Assembly: GCA_035048485.1 (NCBI GenBank)
Contig: CM068582.1
Span: 32,243,596-32,307,595, forward strand
Length of the DNA: 64,000 nucleotides
Direction of reading: 5' to 3'
Source of the DNA: Pteria penguin
Lineage: Eukaryota; Mollusca; Bivalvia; Pterioida; Pteriidae
The position numbers and the translations under genes are program-made. The notes beneath the pieces are model-generated. The model saw nothing but the letters and a program-made list of their open reading frames with translations, ran no database searches and was not told the origin of the DNA. Shown one piece after another: positions 45,525 to 57,050 of this stretch; position 1 is the stretch's first letter; each line of letters opens with the position of its first letter.

Positions 45525-48440
45525 AATGATGGGGAGTTCCAATACTACAGGAAGAAGGGCCTCCTTTTCGTTCACAGTAATGTCCGCTCTCTCTTACCAA
45601 AACTCGAAGAGCTGAAACTCCTGGCAAACAAAATATATGCGACAGTCATTGTCATCACAGAAAACGAATCCGTTTCTAATGGTGTAATTGAAATTGATGG
45701 ATACACAATTACAAGGCAGGATCGGTTAGTTGATTGGTGTTTTACGTCGCTTTCAACAATTTTTCAATTATATCGCGACATGGAAGCAGGAGGTAACCAA
45801 CCTCTTATACATAGTGGCGCAACCCGGGAATCAAACCCGGATCGTCGGCGCCGCAAGTCAAGCGCTTAACCACAACACCAAGCCTGTCCCTCAAGGCGGG
45901 ATCGGAACCGATGTGGAGGTGGAGTTTTGATATACATAAGCAATAGCATTGCGTACACAGAAAGATCAGACTTGAGAAATCCAACCATTGAAGCTGTGTG
46001 ACTCGAACTACTCTTACCGAAAACTAAACCGATATCATTGCGTGGAGTATAAAGACCGCCATTGCAAAAGACCTTTATGGAAGAATAAAAAAAAACTTTC
46101 TCGAATACGCGCTTGGACTGTGAAACCCTAATTATGGGTGACTTGAATATATGTATGCAAATCCGACCAAATCCTCGATAGCATGTAAATACTCAAAAAT
46201 TCTACAACATTTCAGTCGAACAGAAAGTGGATGCTCCAACACGTATAACCATATTACATGTATGTAACAATAAAGAAAAATGTCGTAATGTGAGACAATA
46301 CGTACTGGTTTTAGTGAACATAACTTGATTTATTTGTACTAGAAAAACCGAGAATAAATCTGAAACAAACATTGTAATGTACAAATAAGGTTTTTACTTG
46401 ATTATTGTAAAGAAGATTTTATATCTAAATTAGAAAATGTTGAGTGGAACAATGCTATGATGTCTTACTGTGTTGAGTCAAATTGGTCAGTTTTTGTAAA
46501 ATTGTTTACAGAGATTATGGATACTGTAGCTCCATTTAAGGAGATCAGGATGAAAGTAAAAACAGAACCACGGATGTCGAGTGAAATACTAGAACTTATT
46601 TATCAAAGGGACAGAATGTCAAGGTCTGCAAAGAAAAAGAAACGAAAAGAGGATTATAAATTGGTTTGCAAATTAATAAACATAGTACAGGGAATGATAA
46701 AACAGGCAAAGTAAGAATACATATCTGATCAGGTGTTAGAGAAGAAGTTATGGCATCAGTTGAAAAACAAAACTCCAAGAAGCTAACATAGCTCTTAAAA
46801 TTAACGACACTGTCAAGATCAAAGTGTTATTATAAACCATTGTAATGGCTGCACATTTGGTCGAAAGGAGGCCATCACCTGAAGGGATTTATATTGTTAC
46901 TTTTGCAATTTCTAAAAATTTTTATAATCGGAAAAACCTTTCAAATTTGTTTTACTTACAGCCTGTATCGGAGAATTTTGTGTATAGAGAATTGTCATCT
47001 CTAAATGTCACCAAGAGCACAGATCTAGATGATCTATCAGCCCATTTTATTAGAGATGGGGCTACTGTACTTACCACTCAAATAGCATTTATTATTAATC
47101 AGTCAGTACTTACAGAGACTCTACCTAGTTATATGAAACAGGCACATGTAAAGCCTCTTTTTAAAAAAAAAATCAGTCCTTTTGATGTTAGTAACTATCG
47201 ACCCGTAAGCTTTCTTAGCATAGTATTTAAAGTTTTAGATAGAAGTGTGCACAAACAGCTGTGTACGTTTTTACAGAGCAATGAGTTATTATACGAATTT
47301 CAGTCCGGGTTTAGGAGTAATTACTCCACAGATAGTTGTCTTATGCATTTATTGGAATTCATCAGGGGAAATAATGACAAAGGATGCTGGATTCTGGGAT
47401 TATTACGTTAGATTTACAAAGGCTTTCGACACGTTTGAACACACCATCTTATGTCAGAAACTTGAATCTATAGGAGCTCTATCCGTTAACTGGTTTAAGT
47501 CATATTTATCAGAAAGAGTTCTCAAAGTGTCATTTAAAGGCACGGTGTCGGAACCATGTAAATTTAATTTTGGTGTCCCTCATCTTGGGACCGCTTTTAT
47601 TTCCTTGACATGTCAACCAGTATTGATGAGGATTGTAAGTTACTACTATATACAGATGACAGTGCTATCGTATTTGTTCAATGTCAATTTGTAAATGTCA
47701 GATCTGAAAAGTTCGGTAAAATGCTAGAAAAGTACTCGGATAGGCTTATTGACAATTTATTATTTCTACATTTAGGGAAAACGAAATGCATGTTGTTTGG
47801 TCCTCCTAGAAAATTAGCCACTGTTATAGATTTTCATATCAAATGTTATGATACTGTTATCAACTGAGATTGTGAAGTACTTGGGTGTACAGATTGGTAA
47901 ATGTTTAAAATTTGACCATATTGTAAATTCTATTGTGAACAAAGTAAATACCAGATTGAAATTTATGTATCGTAATGCTAGATTTTTGGATTTTCAATCT
48001 AGACTTACCATCTGTACTGCGTTGATTCAATGTCATTTCGATTATTCTTCATCAGCATGGTTTAGTAGTATTGGAAAAACTCAGGTAAAAAAACTACAAA
48101 TAGCACAGAATAAGATGATACGTTTTATTTTAGATTTAGGACCGAGAATATCTTTATCTGAGAATTATTTAGAGAAAGTGATAATGTTTTGTAAATATTT
48201 CATGTGTACAGTATTATATAAATTTTCATTATCTGTATGTCTGTCTATGGGTTTGCATGGCTAAACGACCAGCCAAACAGAGAATGTTATCTATTTAAAG
48301 TTAAATGTAAATGTAAGACTCTAAAATTATTCTTTCATACATATATAAACCGATATTCCACGGTTCTTCACACAAAAGCCTCTTTTTCAAAAATGATGCC
48401 GTCTTCAGCGAACCAGAAGATAAAACAACTATAACATAAA
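45525..48440 (+). mobile_element. Non-LTR retrotransposon (CR1/Jockey-type LINE), decayed
   Basis: An apurinic-like endonuclease part (GLLFVHSNVRSLLPKLEELK, GGVLIYISNSIAYTERSDL, LIMGDLNICMQ) spans 45560-46160 with a SINE inserted at 45726. Reverse-transcriptase pieces follow in three frames: NYRPVSFLSIVFKVLDRSVH and FRSNYSTDSCLMHLLEFI (46845-47411), FTKAFDTFEHTILCQKLESI (to 47600), YTDDSAIVFV (47610-47867) and VKYLGVQIGKCLKFDHIVNS..RLTICTALIQCHFDYSSSAW (47848-48264). The catalytic box is YTDD. At least four frameshifts; inactive. Confidence 0.85.
45726..45898 (-). mobile_element. SINE inserted in the LINE, flanked by GGATCGG
   Basis: On the minus strand the tRNA-like head (GGTGTTGTGGTTAAGCGCTT, GGTTTGATTCCCGGGTTGCG) precedes AAGAGGTTGGTTACCTCCTG and a tail ending AAAGCGACGTAAAACACC. 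GGATCGG at 45719-45725 and 45899-45905 is a target-site duplication. LINE coding resumes directly after the second copy (DRNRCGGGVLIY). Confidence 0.85.
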
Positions 48441-48448
48441 GTTTTGAG

Positions 48449-49630
48449 ACCCTGAATTCGAACAATTCATATCAGAAATATATCCACCAGAGCTCACATT
48501 GAATAAAACTAATACTTGAGATAAATCTACACCATTCTTAGATTTAAATATCAAAATTATCAACCACCTAATATATACTAATATTTGTGATAAACGTGAG
48601 GATTTTGGATTTCCTATTGTAAATTTCCCTTACTTGGATGGCGATGTCCCTCGACTCCCATCATATGGTATCTATATATCTCAATTAGTTCGATTTGTCA
48701 GAGGCTGCACCGATGCTTTGGACTTTCATTAACGAAATTTACAAATTACTACTAAACTTTGAACTCAGGGTTACAGATATCACAAGCTAAGTAAAACATT
48801 CGGCAAATTCTTCAGATCTTATTCAGAAGTTCTATCTAAATTTGGAAATATTTCTTTTCAACAGTATGTATCCAATGGAATTTCCCATCCTAATTTTTAC
48901 GGTGATCTCGTATATAAACTAAGGAAAGTAAAAGGCTCCAATAACGTTATTTTATCATGTAATAAAATAGTCAAACGTCTTCTAAATAGACAATATGATA
49001 TTGAGATCATCAAAATGACTATAGGTCTTGTATTTGGCCCCTCTACAGCCTTATGCAGACTTTTACTTGAACGTTGCACGCTGACTAACAGGGCGGTGGG
49101 GACTATATGACGGGCCTTGTCCAAACCTCTTTCAGAGGAGACATTGTCCTGAACCTCGTCCCCTCTGACTGTTAGTCGGGACTCCTACAGATCTAGGGTC
49201 TTAGCTCGCCTTCAGACTGGCAGAGCACGGTTTATCATGTTGATGTCGCATATATTTTTATACCATTATGTGTTTTACAATACCTTACGTGTTTATATTT
49301 TTATGACCTCTCAATATGCGATACCTGTGGAACCTTGTTCTTTACATGGATGATTATTTATAATTTTTTAAATGTACGTCCTTTGATTGTTCTTCTGTTA
49401 CGGTGAGTGGGAAGGTGGGTCCGTAAACCGGTTAACCACACCATTTGTTTTGGCTTTTGTCAAATTAAATGACCGTCCTAAGTCGGTATCGTAATTGCAC
49501 TACAATCAAATATTTTTGTAATGTGTTATATGTTCTAGTATATTATTTATATTCATGAATTGTATAGTTCCATGGTGACTTCTGCCACATAACTGAGCCA
49601 GTAACTCCTCTTTTTTCTCTGATATATAAT
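48449..49630 (+). mobile_element. YLDD reverse-transcriptase element, copy 2 (5'-truncated before YLDD)
   Basis: Starts inside the coding part (PEFEQFISEIYPPELTLN) directly after the LINE. It continues through FPYLDGDVPRLPSYGIYISQ, LVRFVRGCTDALDFH, then a segment absent from copy 1 (QGYRYHKLSKTFGKFFRSYS), NISFQQYVSNGISHPNFYGD and GPSTALCRLLLERCTLTNRA. The 3' part ends with the CTCCATGGTGACTT-like and AGTAACTCCTCTTTTTTCTC terminus near 49625. Frame interrupted by several stops. Orientation opposite to copy 1, 22 kb away. Confidence 0.75.
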
Positions 49631-50079
49631 ATTTTATTGATTACATATATAAAACCAAAATATGGAAGTGAACTCTAAATAGTTGGAAGTTGAAACATAC
49701 GGTTGTAAACCATGTTATGTTATTATTATTTGGAGATGCAAATATCCACAGCAATATATGCAGTTGTCACGTGTTATGTGTTCACTTACATTTTTGTTTT
49801 ATTACATCTGCTATTTATATAAACATATCACCTTCTTACTCTAGATCTGTAGATGACTACAGGCAATTGATTAAAATAAATTGTCAAATCATAAACTTGT
49901 CAGTAGATTAGATAAAGAAGATGGTATTTCTGAAAAATCATAATTGCATACTGAGAGAAGCCATCAGCATACGTATCTGAAAAACAAAAACATTTTATTC
50001 AATTGGATTGTATGTTTATCTTTCTATTTCCTGGTACATTTCTTCTAAATATTAATGATGATATTGATGTCCATTTCAG
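49631..50079. other. Upstream of gene C; no clear first exon
   Basis: I looked for a signal-peptide exon ending at phase 2. The best candidate, an ATG near 49777 starting MCSLTFLFYYICY, is hydrophobic but has no in-frame donor before its stop, so it is not called. Confidence 0.4.
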
Positions 50080-50123
50080 AAACAACATACAGAACCATGT
50101 AGAAATTAATGGAGTGTGTTATG
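50080..50123 (+). CDS. Gene C exon 2: linker ending in GVCY
   Basis: Acceptor TGTCCATTTCAG, 44 nt reading NNIQNHVEINGVCY, donor G|GTACAT. Three nucleotides longer than its gene A counterpart, same phases. Confidence 0.7.
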
Positions 50124-53100
50124 GTACATATTTTACTTGTATTAATAATGTTTTTGTTATATCAGATTAAATTATTAATTTTTTGTAAAATGTGAATTTG
50201 CAGTAGCAGTAGCAAAATCTTCTAGTGGGTCATATGGATAGATCCAACTTTCAGTGTAATGAATCAGACAAATTCTGTCGCTTGACATATAATAGTCTTG
50301 ACATGATGATAACAACAAATTCTTGAACGTCTATAAACAAATACTCAATCTGAGGATATTTGTAAAACAGTTCTATAATTTAATAAAACGTGAGTATGAT
50401 CTTTCAGTCCTTATAATCCACAGAATGCCCAGTAGGTTTATATGGCACAAATTGCACACAGGCTTGTCCTAATGGTAAACATGGTCATGGATGTGAAAAG
50501 ACGTGTAAGTGTCCTGCAAATTTGTTTTGCCATGCCATGTTGGGATGTGTGTCTTTATACAAGAAAGAAAACATAACATATATCCGTGAAGTTGGAGAAG
50601 GTAAGTTCAAGATAACCACTTTGTCATTCCTATTGATTTACGTCACACCAAGATCATTTCAATTATATCGTTGGAACAGCTGACTAAAGCAATACACGGA
50701 AATGTAGAACTTTGAAACGGTCTCCAACTGAAGCAATAGAGGATCTATCGGGAAACGAGACATCTGCTTTCACTGTTTTATCTGATGGAAAGAACAAGCT
50801 CCGGTAGGATTCAAACTGAGGACCTCTCTGTCACTCGTGAAGCACATAATCGATTGAAATTGATATGCCTGCAGTGTATCCAGAAAAGTTAGGCATAAAT
50901 ATATCATCTTAATGAGATTCTAATATTTCTAAATTTCATAAAAATGATTATCCATTTTTATGGCAGAAAATTAAATAGTAAGTGGAAATGAAAATATTAA
51001 TTCATAAAATCGAAACTCAGGAATACATTTAATTGGTGTGTTTGGGAGAACTAATATCCCTCTTACTAACCTTTAAAACAGTGTCATCGAATCACCACGT
51101 CTTTAGTTTTTATGTTTAAGGAAGAAAGAATGGTGTTACCTTTGAGTAATAAAATTTCAATACTAATTGTTTCTAATACCATATTCGTATTTATAATAGA
51201 TGAGGACAAAATATTGTCTTTGGACATAACTACATGGTATACGATAAGTGTACTATTATCCGGGTGTACAGTGGTCATGATAGTGCTCAGTGTCATTGCT
51301 TGTGCAAAATGTAAAAGGTAGGTCATATTGATGTGAGAATCTACGTAGCATGCAAACTCTGATATTACCTACATAAACATAATACTACAATTACCTTGTC
51401 TTCCTTAATGAATAATTGAAATAGATAAAAATGAAAATATGCGTGTGTACATGTATGAGGAACGCGCTTGTTCATCTTTTATATCTTGTTCATGTAGAAA
51501 CTGTGTAAATTTCCGTTACTCTCTATTATTTGTTCTACATATATATTTATTTGTGTTAAAAAGGAGCAATTTCTAATAAGATGTTAATATAGCATATAAA
51601 TACAAGTTCATTGATTGTCAGAAACCAGGTTAGCTCAGTCAGCTGATAGATACACGACCGAAATTTTCCAAACATGAATCTCGCCGGTAGGATGTCTGTG
51701 TTCTGTCTTCAGATGAAACAGTACAAACCTAGTCTCAATGGAGACTTTCGGATCAAACAATAAAATCAAAGGTGTCTTGGCATGCAATATATTATTCAGT
51801 ACTTCCTTTGCAGAGGTTTATGAGACAGATGTCGCCACCATATAGGTATTTTAATCTTGGCTAGACGTTACGCCAGAATTAAACAAGCAAACTTTATTTT
51901 CGGACTTGTCCCGTATTGTGGGTAACTTTGTTTTATCGGTTGTAGATCACTTAAGGGGTAGTCTGGTGAGCTATTGAGAAGACTTAAAATCTACAACTAG
52001 CTGTTTCATGCATATTCTATAAGAATAGGCAGAGGTAGATTAAATAAAACGTATCATGCTATGGAGCAAATTATTGTGCTAGAATCAATGCAAAGTAACA
52101 CAGTGTCATGCGTATTTCGATATACAGAAATATCATTTTAGAGCAGTTTATATTTTTTTTTCACAAGTATAACACAGAAATGTTGGGTTTTCTATTTTGG
52201 TAGATACACTTATGAATTTATACTGATTGAAATACAACAAGGATTAGGTAAAGTTCTGACAATTAATGGAGCCTTTCATATTTGCTATAATAATTAAACA
52301 AACCTACTAAAATGAAGACAGTGTCACAAGAAATACACGTATTTGATAATTTCAATGGTCTGTAATAAGTCGAAACAACATAAAATTATAATAGGTAATG
52401 GGGCATTTTACAAAGAAATTTGATAGATATTACACCCTCCCCCCATTTTGTGTTAGCCTCATATATTTTGTGTTATATATACTGAATGAAATATTTCCTT
52501 TTGATGATCAAGAAAGAGATTGATTTGTATCCATACAAGCTTCAAATGACATTTCAAATTAAAATCATATTTAGATTTGATACTCTAGAAAGATGGAGGC
52601 TATTTGGAAAACAAATACATATATTTTCTTGAAGAATTTGCCTTTATGGTACATATATAACTGCTTCAATGAAAATGTCAGTAACAATATCATAATATTA
52701 TTTAAGTTTAAAATCTCTTCTTTTTAATGATCTGTAAATCATGCCTCCACTATAAACGAGTCCTTACATATTACGGCTAAGATACCATACTTTTCCACAG
52801 AGCGTATACAGCAGTTGCGACGACGTCACGTCACTACGTATTGTCACAATGACGTCATCATCTGCTGCATGACGTAAATCTCCAGCCCTTTTCAAAAACG
52901 TTGGCACTCTAAGGGTTAAAAATAAAAACCCTCTCTTGTTCATTAAATTCAGCTTTGATTGTTTCAAGATAATTAAATAGACCGGCCTCCGCTATTAGTT
53001 GCCTATCTTGTGCTTTTGTGGTTTTAAAATCACTGTCGTCGATTGTTAGAGCGACGGAAACCGTTATGTCGTAAAACAAGCTTTGGTTAAAAGAATAACT

Positions 53101-56100
53101 CTAAAACGGTTTTCTTCAATATCATATTATAATTTACAAACACATGCGTAAAAGACAAATTATTGAATATTACTATTGCAGTACCTATCACGAATGAAAT
53201 CGTCACATCATCGCAGCATTACGAGTTACCTCCCTTTAGGTAGATTACTTTTCGGCCTTAATCGATCACCAGACTACGTCCTTAATATGAATCTAAAATA
53301 TTTAAAAAGCGATCTAATGACCAATCCTGACGTACACCTTTTATTCAAATACTCATTATAAGACAAAACTATGCATGACTGTTTATGTATTATTAAATAA
53401 ACCATAACATTTCCTCTCCTACGTATCTCCTAACTCAATCACTTTCTATTGATACTTTGAATAGGTAGGAAAGACGTGCTTAACTCAAATTACCTATTTC
53501 TGTTTTATAATATAACTCAAAATAGATAAACCCATCAAATGCATTAAACTTGTTGTCTACTTCCTTGTATTTGTCAGCCGTAACAGTACCTTACTTCATT
53601 TGGAAAGTATGCCTTCATGTTGCATTTGATTATCGCCTTATAAGTAAATAAGACAAAAAGCCAACTTAAAAGGTAAACGCAAAGCTCTTTAACTTAAACT
53701 CTTTTTTGACTTACGAAATTCAAAAGCTTAGCCATCTTCAACGGAGGTATGAAAAATTGAGTCCATCACTTCACATGCCAATGTAAGAAATAAACTCCAA
53801 ATTGTACTAGCCCTATATTGACCTTGTTTACCAATATAACTTCATTTTCTAATCTGTAGACATTTCACTTTTATGGATATTTGATTGTTTATACTGATTA
53901 TGACTAAGAACTAACGTTTGTACTGTGAAAATAAGGAATTCAGATAGGGTAAAACCGTTCGGTAAGAGACGCTTTGGCATGGAATCTGATCCAGCTTCTG
54001 TTTCTCCAAAGGCCGGCATTACACAATTATTTCTCATTTACATAGTCTACTGTTTATCCTTGGGTCTGTTTTATTTGACTTACAAACCGGTTTCTATCCA
54101 AGTGAACTTGAGGTCAAAGAAACCACAGGAAGTAGTAATTCTACTTCGTATTTAGATATTATGTTGTCTTTCGACATTAATGGTCAATTGAACACCTCTC
54201 TCTATGACAAACGTGACGATTTCAATTTCGCTATCACAAACTTTCCTTTCATAAGTAGCAACATTCCATCATCGCCCGCATACGGCGTATTCATATCTCA
54301 GTTAATACGTTATTCCAGAGCATGTTCAAATTACAGTGACTTTGTTCTGAGGGCTAGGCGACTTTCAGTTAAGCTGCTCAACCAGGGTTATATATGTGCT
54401 AGACTAGCAACGTCACTGAGGAAATTCTATGGTCGTTACGAGACTCTTATTACTCCATATTATATCTCGTTATCCAGACTTTTAAATGATATTCTGGACT
54501 GAGACCGATTCCGATCATTTTACACGGATATGACACCTTCTTTACTAGAAGGTTACCTACTTCGACTTCTCCATATATAAATACATATGGAATTTACACG
54601 ATCTGACACTTTCTACTGGGTATATGTGTTGCTAGCAAGCAGGAGATGCTCACTATCCCCGGGCACCTGATCTCACTCCATCACAGGGGTTCACATATGC
54701 TCTTCAAGTAGACATATTTTGTTATTTTTCATTTGTTTTTCATTTTCACTGATTTTGTATGTCCTCTGGTTTTATGATTTTTGGACTTGTGCTTTGGATT
54801 TATCCATCATCTTTACATTTATACAAAGTGAGACTTATGATAATTCTAAAGGTGAATTAATAATGATTATTTTTAATTATGGTGAACGTAATGAAAGTCA
54901 CTTATATTCAAAATCTAACATAAACTTTCATAATTTGACAATTATTTTAGTATGTAGCTTTTGTAGCGTTTTCAGTACGTAACATCACTAAGAAATGTTG
55001 TTAAAATCGATAAATTCATCACCCTTCGAATGTTGCAGGATATGTCTCAAAGGGGTATTTCCTCAACTGCCATCTAATGCATTTTAAACGAGATCCTTTG
55101 TCAAAGATGGACCTGGCAATTTTAGAATCCAAATTTCCGGAAGCAGGTCAAGTTGAACTATGCTTTTAATAAGTTATCAGTGTTGCAGAATGCACAACAT
55201 GTATAAGTAGAAACTGGTTTCTAATGACAAAATACAAAAATCACATACTGAATATGAAAGATCATGGTGTTTGATGTCATCTACTTTAAAACTCGAGTCA
55301 CCTCTTTAGTGTCTATGTACTTCAAGTCTGGGTTCGAATCACCGTCAGGACAGTAAGAAGGTATGTGTGTTTATCTGTTCTGCCAATAACGGACTTTTCC
55401 GTAGATACTTTGGAATTCCCCTCAACAAACAGTGTCCATCAGTATATAGCTTCAAACATATAAACACATTTTTACAACATCACTGAAAATAGTTACAAGT
55501 ATAACATATAATACCAATGAATGAAAGGTATCGATACTTGTGTAAATAAGAAAATTAAGAAATATTATAAACATCAATCTCTGAAGGAAAAGAGAACGAA
55601 TTGGGTGCTACTGCTGAGTAAGCTCGTGTAGTTCTGTAGTTTTCCCGATCTGAACGGAAGTTGATACTTATGATCAATATACACGTGTTAAAAATAACTG
55701 TCAGAAAATGACTGCGAAGTCCATCTTCATACTGGAATTTTGAAAAAGGTATATTCAATATATTAAAAAGATGGTATAAACATTTTTTTTTATTCAAATA
55801 ACACATTTATATTAGTTTTAACTACCTTGATATATCTATATTGTTGTCACATATGTGTATCTACTTTTTGATAATATCTTCTGTTATAGCAATGATCTAA
55901 ATAACCACCGTCAGGAATATCTTGTTGGTAAGTAAGAAATATAACTCTATTATGTATGAAGATTTTCAGTGAAGCTTTAAAGTTATTTATTTTATCAATG
56001 TCAGATGTTTAAAAATATAGTGGAACTTCAGAGTACAATATCTCATTAAAATTCAGATACAATTGGTAATAATAAATTACAAAGTTTAAACGGTTGAAAT

Positions 56101-57050
56101 AGAGTGATATTTTTAAAATTACAAAAATACAGTTATATATATAATTTTAGTATCATAATTTGAATATTCCATCCTTATGTAGACGCCGGAAAGGCAGTGT
56201 ATATATTTATGACGTTAGTAATAAGTACCATTGATGTACAATTGCGCGTGTTAAATTGTGCATAAACAATCGAACGCCCCCCCCCCCCTTTCCAAAACAA
56301 AAAAAAGTTCTAATGTTTGGGTTGCAAATCTTAGTATCAGCAGTTTTAGAGTTAAAGGTCTATTTAATAATCTAATAAAAGTTAAAGCAAAGCAACACTT
56401 TCCCTATAGCCGCTAGATAGCCAGACGAAGAATACTAAGTAAATGATAGTTTTCCCCTTACGCTCCTTTTAAGGACCTAATCATGTTAAGTAGACGTTAA
56501 TTGATTTTTAGACGAAAAATACGTTTTTCAACTGCCTATAACATTGTCAAAGTACATGTATTCGATAGATTTATTTCAGAAAAAGAAACTAAAGTCAACG
56601 ATTTTTGTATACATGTATTAGCTTTTTATAAGTACTCTACAGGAATATACTGGGGTTTTTTTTCCAGACATGATGTCTTTAATGGTAAATGGACAATCGC
56701 AAACAATCAGCAACGTCATTGATACGAATGACTTATGTATTAATGGTGCAACTGAAAACTGTCAAACACACACTGAGATAGATGAATTATTTCCACCACC
56801 CCCAACCATGCTACCAACACCGCCACCCTCAGCCAGTAAACCAAATGCAAACGCTGAACTCAACGTCGAATACTTAGATCCACATTCTTTTCACAGGAAA
56901 TGGCCCATTAAATCAACAACAAGTGGAGAAGATGCTGGGGCGTGCAATTTCTATAACACTCTTACCTTGAGGTCAATACCTATCAGCGTAATGTGTGAAT
57001 ATGGAGAGAATTCGGCAGCTCATTTAGAAGGAAAGGGAAAGGAATGCTAA
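50080..57050 (+). CDS. Gene C: EGF-like/transmembrane receptor-like gene, first exon not found
   Basis: Exons 50080-50123, 50424-50600, 51200-51317, 55890-55927 and 56668-57050 join into one open frame of about 253 residues with phases 2-1-1-2-1, the same as gene A. Order: linker ending EINGVCY, eight-cysteine EGF-like module, transmembrane helix, 38-nt mini-exon, proline-rich tail with VEYLDP. The tail exon is longer than in gene A. Intron 4 (51318-55889) has taken in a SINE and a reverse-transcriptase element. A signal peptide must lie further upstream, perhaps beyond the transposons at 40-49 kb. Same strand and family as A and B, hence tandem duplication. Confidence 0.8.
50424..50600 (+). 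CDS. Gene C exon 3: EGF-like module
   Basis: Acceptor TAATCCACAG, donor G|GTAAGT. It reads (E)CPVGLYGTNCTQAC.., ..KHGHGCEKTCKC.., ..LFCHAMLGCVSLYKKEN... Cysteine spacing is identical to A and B. The linker after the last cysteine (YKKENITYIREVGE) includes a possible N-glycosylation site (NIT). Confidence 0.92.
50601..51199 (+). other. Gene C intron 3
   Basis: Contains a degenerate minus-strand tRNA-like fragment near 50795-50870 (GGTAGGATTCAAACTGAGGA). No other feature. Confidence 0.35.
51200..51317 (+). CDS. Gene C exon 4: transmembrane segment
   Basis: Acceptor TTTATAATAG, donor AG|GTAGGT, 118 nt. It reads EDKILSLDITTWYTI, then the hydrophobic run SVLLSGCTVVMIVLSVIACA and the basic KCK. 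Identical in length to the gene B exon. Confidence 0.9.
51625..51895 (+). repeat. SINE in gene C intron 4
   Basis: GGTTAGCTCAGTCAGCTGAT is a tRNA-like A-box region and CATGAATCTCGCCGG a decayed B box. GTTCTGTCTTCAGATGAAAC and later GAGACAGATGTCGCCACCAT match the body of the other SINEs. Confidence 0.6.
51896..53840 (+). other. Gene C intron 4, AT-rich part
   Basis: No exon recognised. Contains the TGACGT-rich patch listed separately. The short open frames show no domains. Confidence 0.35.
52815..52885. promoter_or_regulatory. Cluster of CRE-like TGACGT sites
   Basis: GACGACGTCACGTCACTACG, AATGACGTCATCATC and CATGACGTAAATC give four to five TGACGT/ACGTCA half sites in about 60 bp, in a patch richer in G+C than its surroundings. 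It could be a bZIP-responsive element or part of an unrecognised repeat. It lies inside intron 4 of gene C. Confidence 0.3.
54085..54720 (+). mobile_element. Reverse-transcriptase element C-terminal remnant in gene C intron
   Basis: One open frame to 54502 reads EVKETTGSSNSTSYLDIMLS, LYDKRDDFNFAITNFPFISS, NIPSSPAYGVFISQLIRYSR and NQGYICARLATSLRKFYGRY, ending LLNDILD-stop. It belongs to the same broad family as the two YLDD copies (KRDDF..FP..YGVxISQLIR..QGY..LR..F..FY.RY) but is a distinct lineage. The downstream AAGCAGGAGATGCTCACTAT and CCCCGGGCACCTGATCTCAC match the dispersed 3' motif at 63590. Confidence 0.75.
55890..55927 (+). CDS. Gene C exon 5: 38-nt mini-exon
   Basis: Acceptor CTTCTGTTATAG, 38 nt reading (S)NDLNNHRQEYLV, donor G|GTAAGT. 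Same length and phases as A and B. Confidence 0.75.
55928..56667 (+). other. Gene C intron 5
   Basis: AT-rich; a C run and A run near 56276-56307. A TTTTTTTTCCAG tract precedes exon 6. Confidence 0.4.
56668..57050 (+). CDS. Gene C exon 6: cytoplasmic tail and stop
   Basis: Acceptor TTTTTTTTCCAG at phase 1; 126 codons and TAA at 57048-57050. Contains ENCQTHTEIDELFPPPPTML, PTPPPSASKP, then ELNVEYLDPHSFHRKW. The N(A/L)..VEYLDP..S block aligns with DVEYLEPCS in gene A. Gene A ends 9 residues after its motif, whereas gene C continues for about 50 more (including CNFYNTLTLRSIPISVMCEY). That extension may be a later gain by stop-codon loss, or an unrecognised further splice. Confidence 0.85.

Noticed and set aside
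48897..49124. 75-codon minus-strand frame, also seen at 26569-26796 on the plus strand
   Set aside because: Both are the antisense shadow of the reverse-transcriptase element coding strand.
49759..49850. Hydrophobic leader (MCSLTFLFYYICY) as gene C exon 1
   Set aside because: No in-frame GT donor at phase 2 before the stop codon, so it cannot join the exon at 50080.
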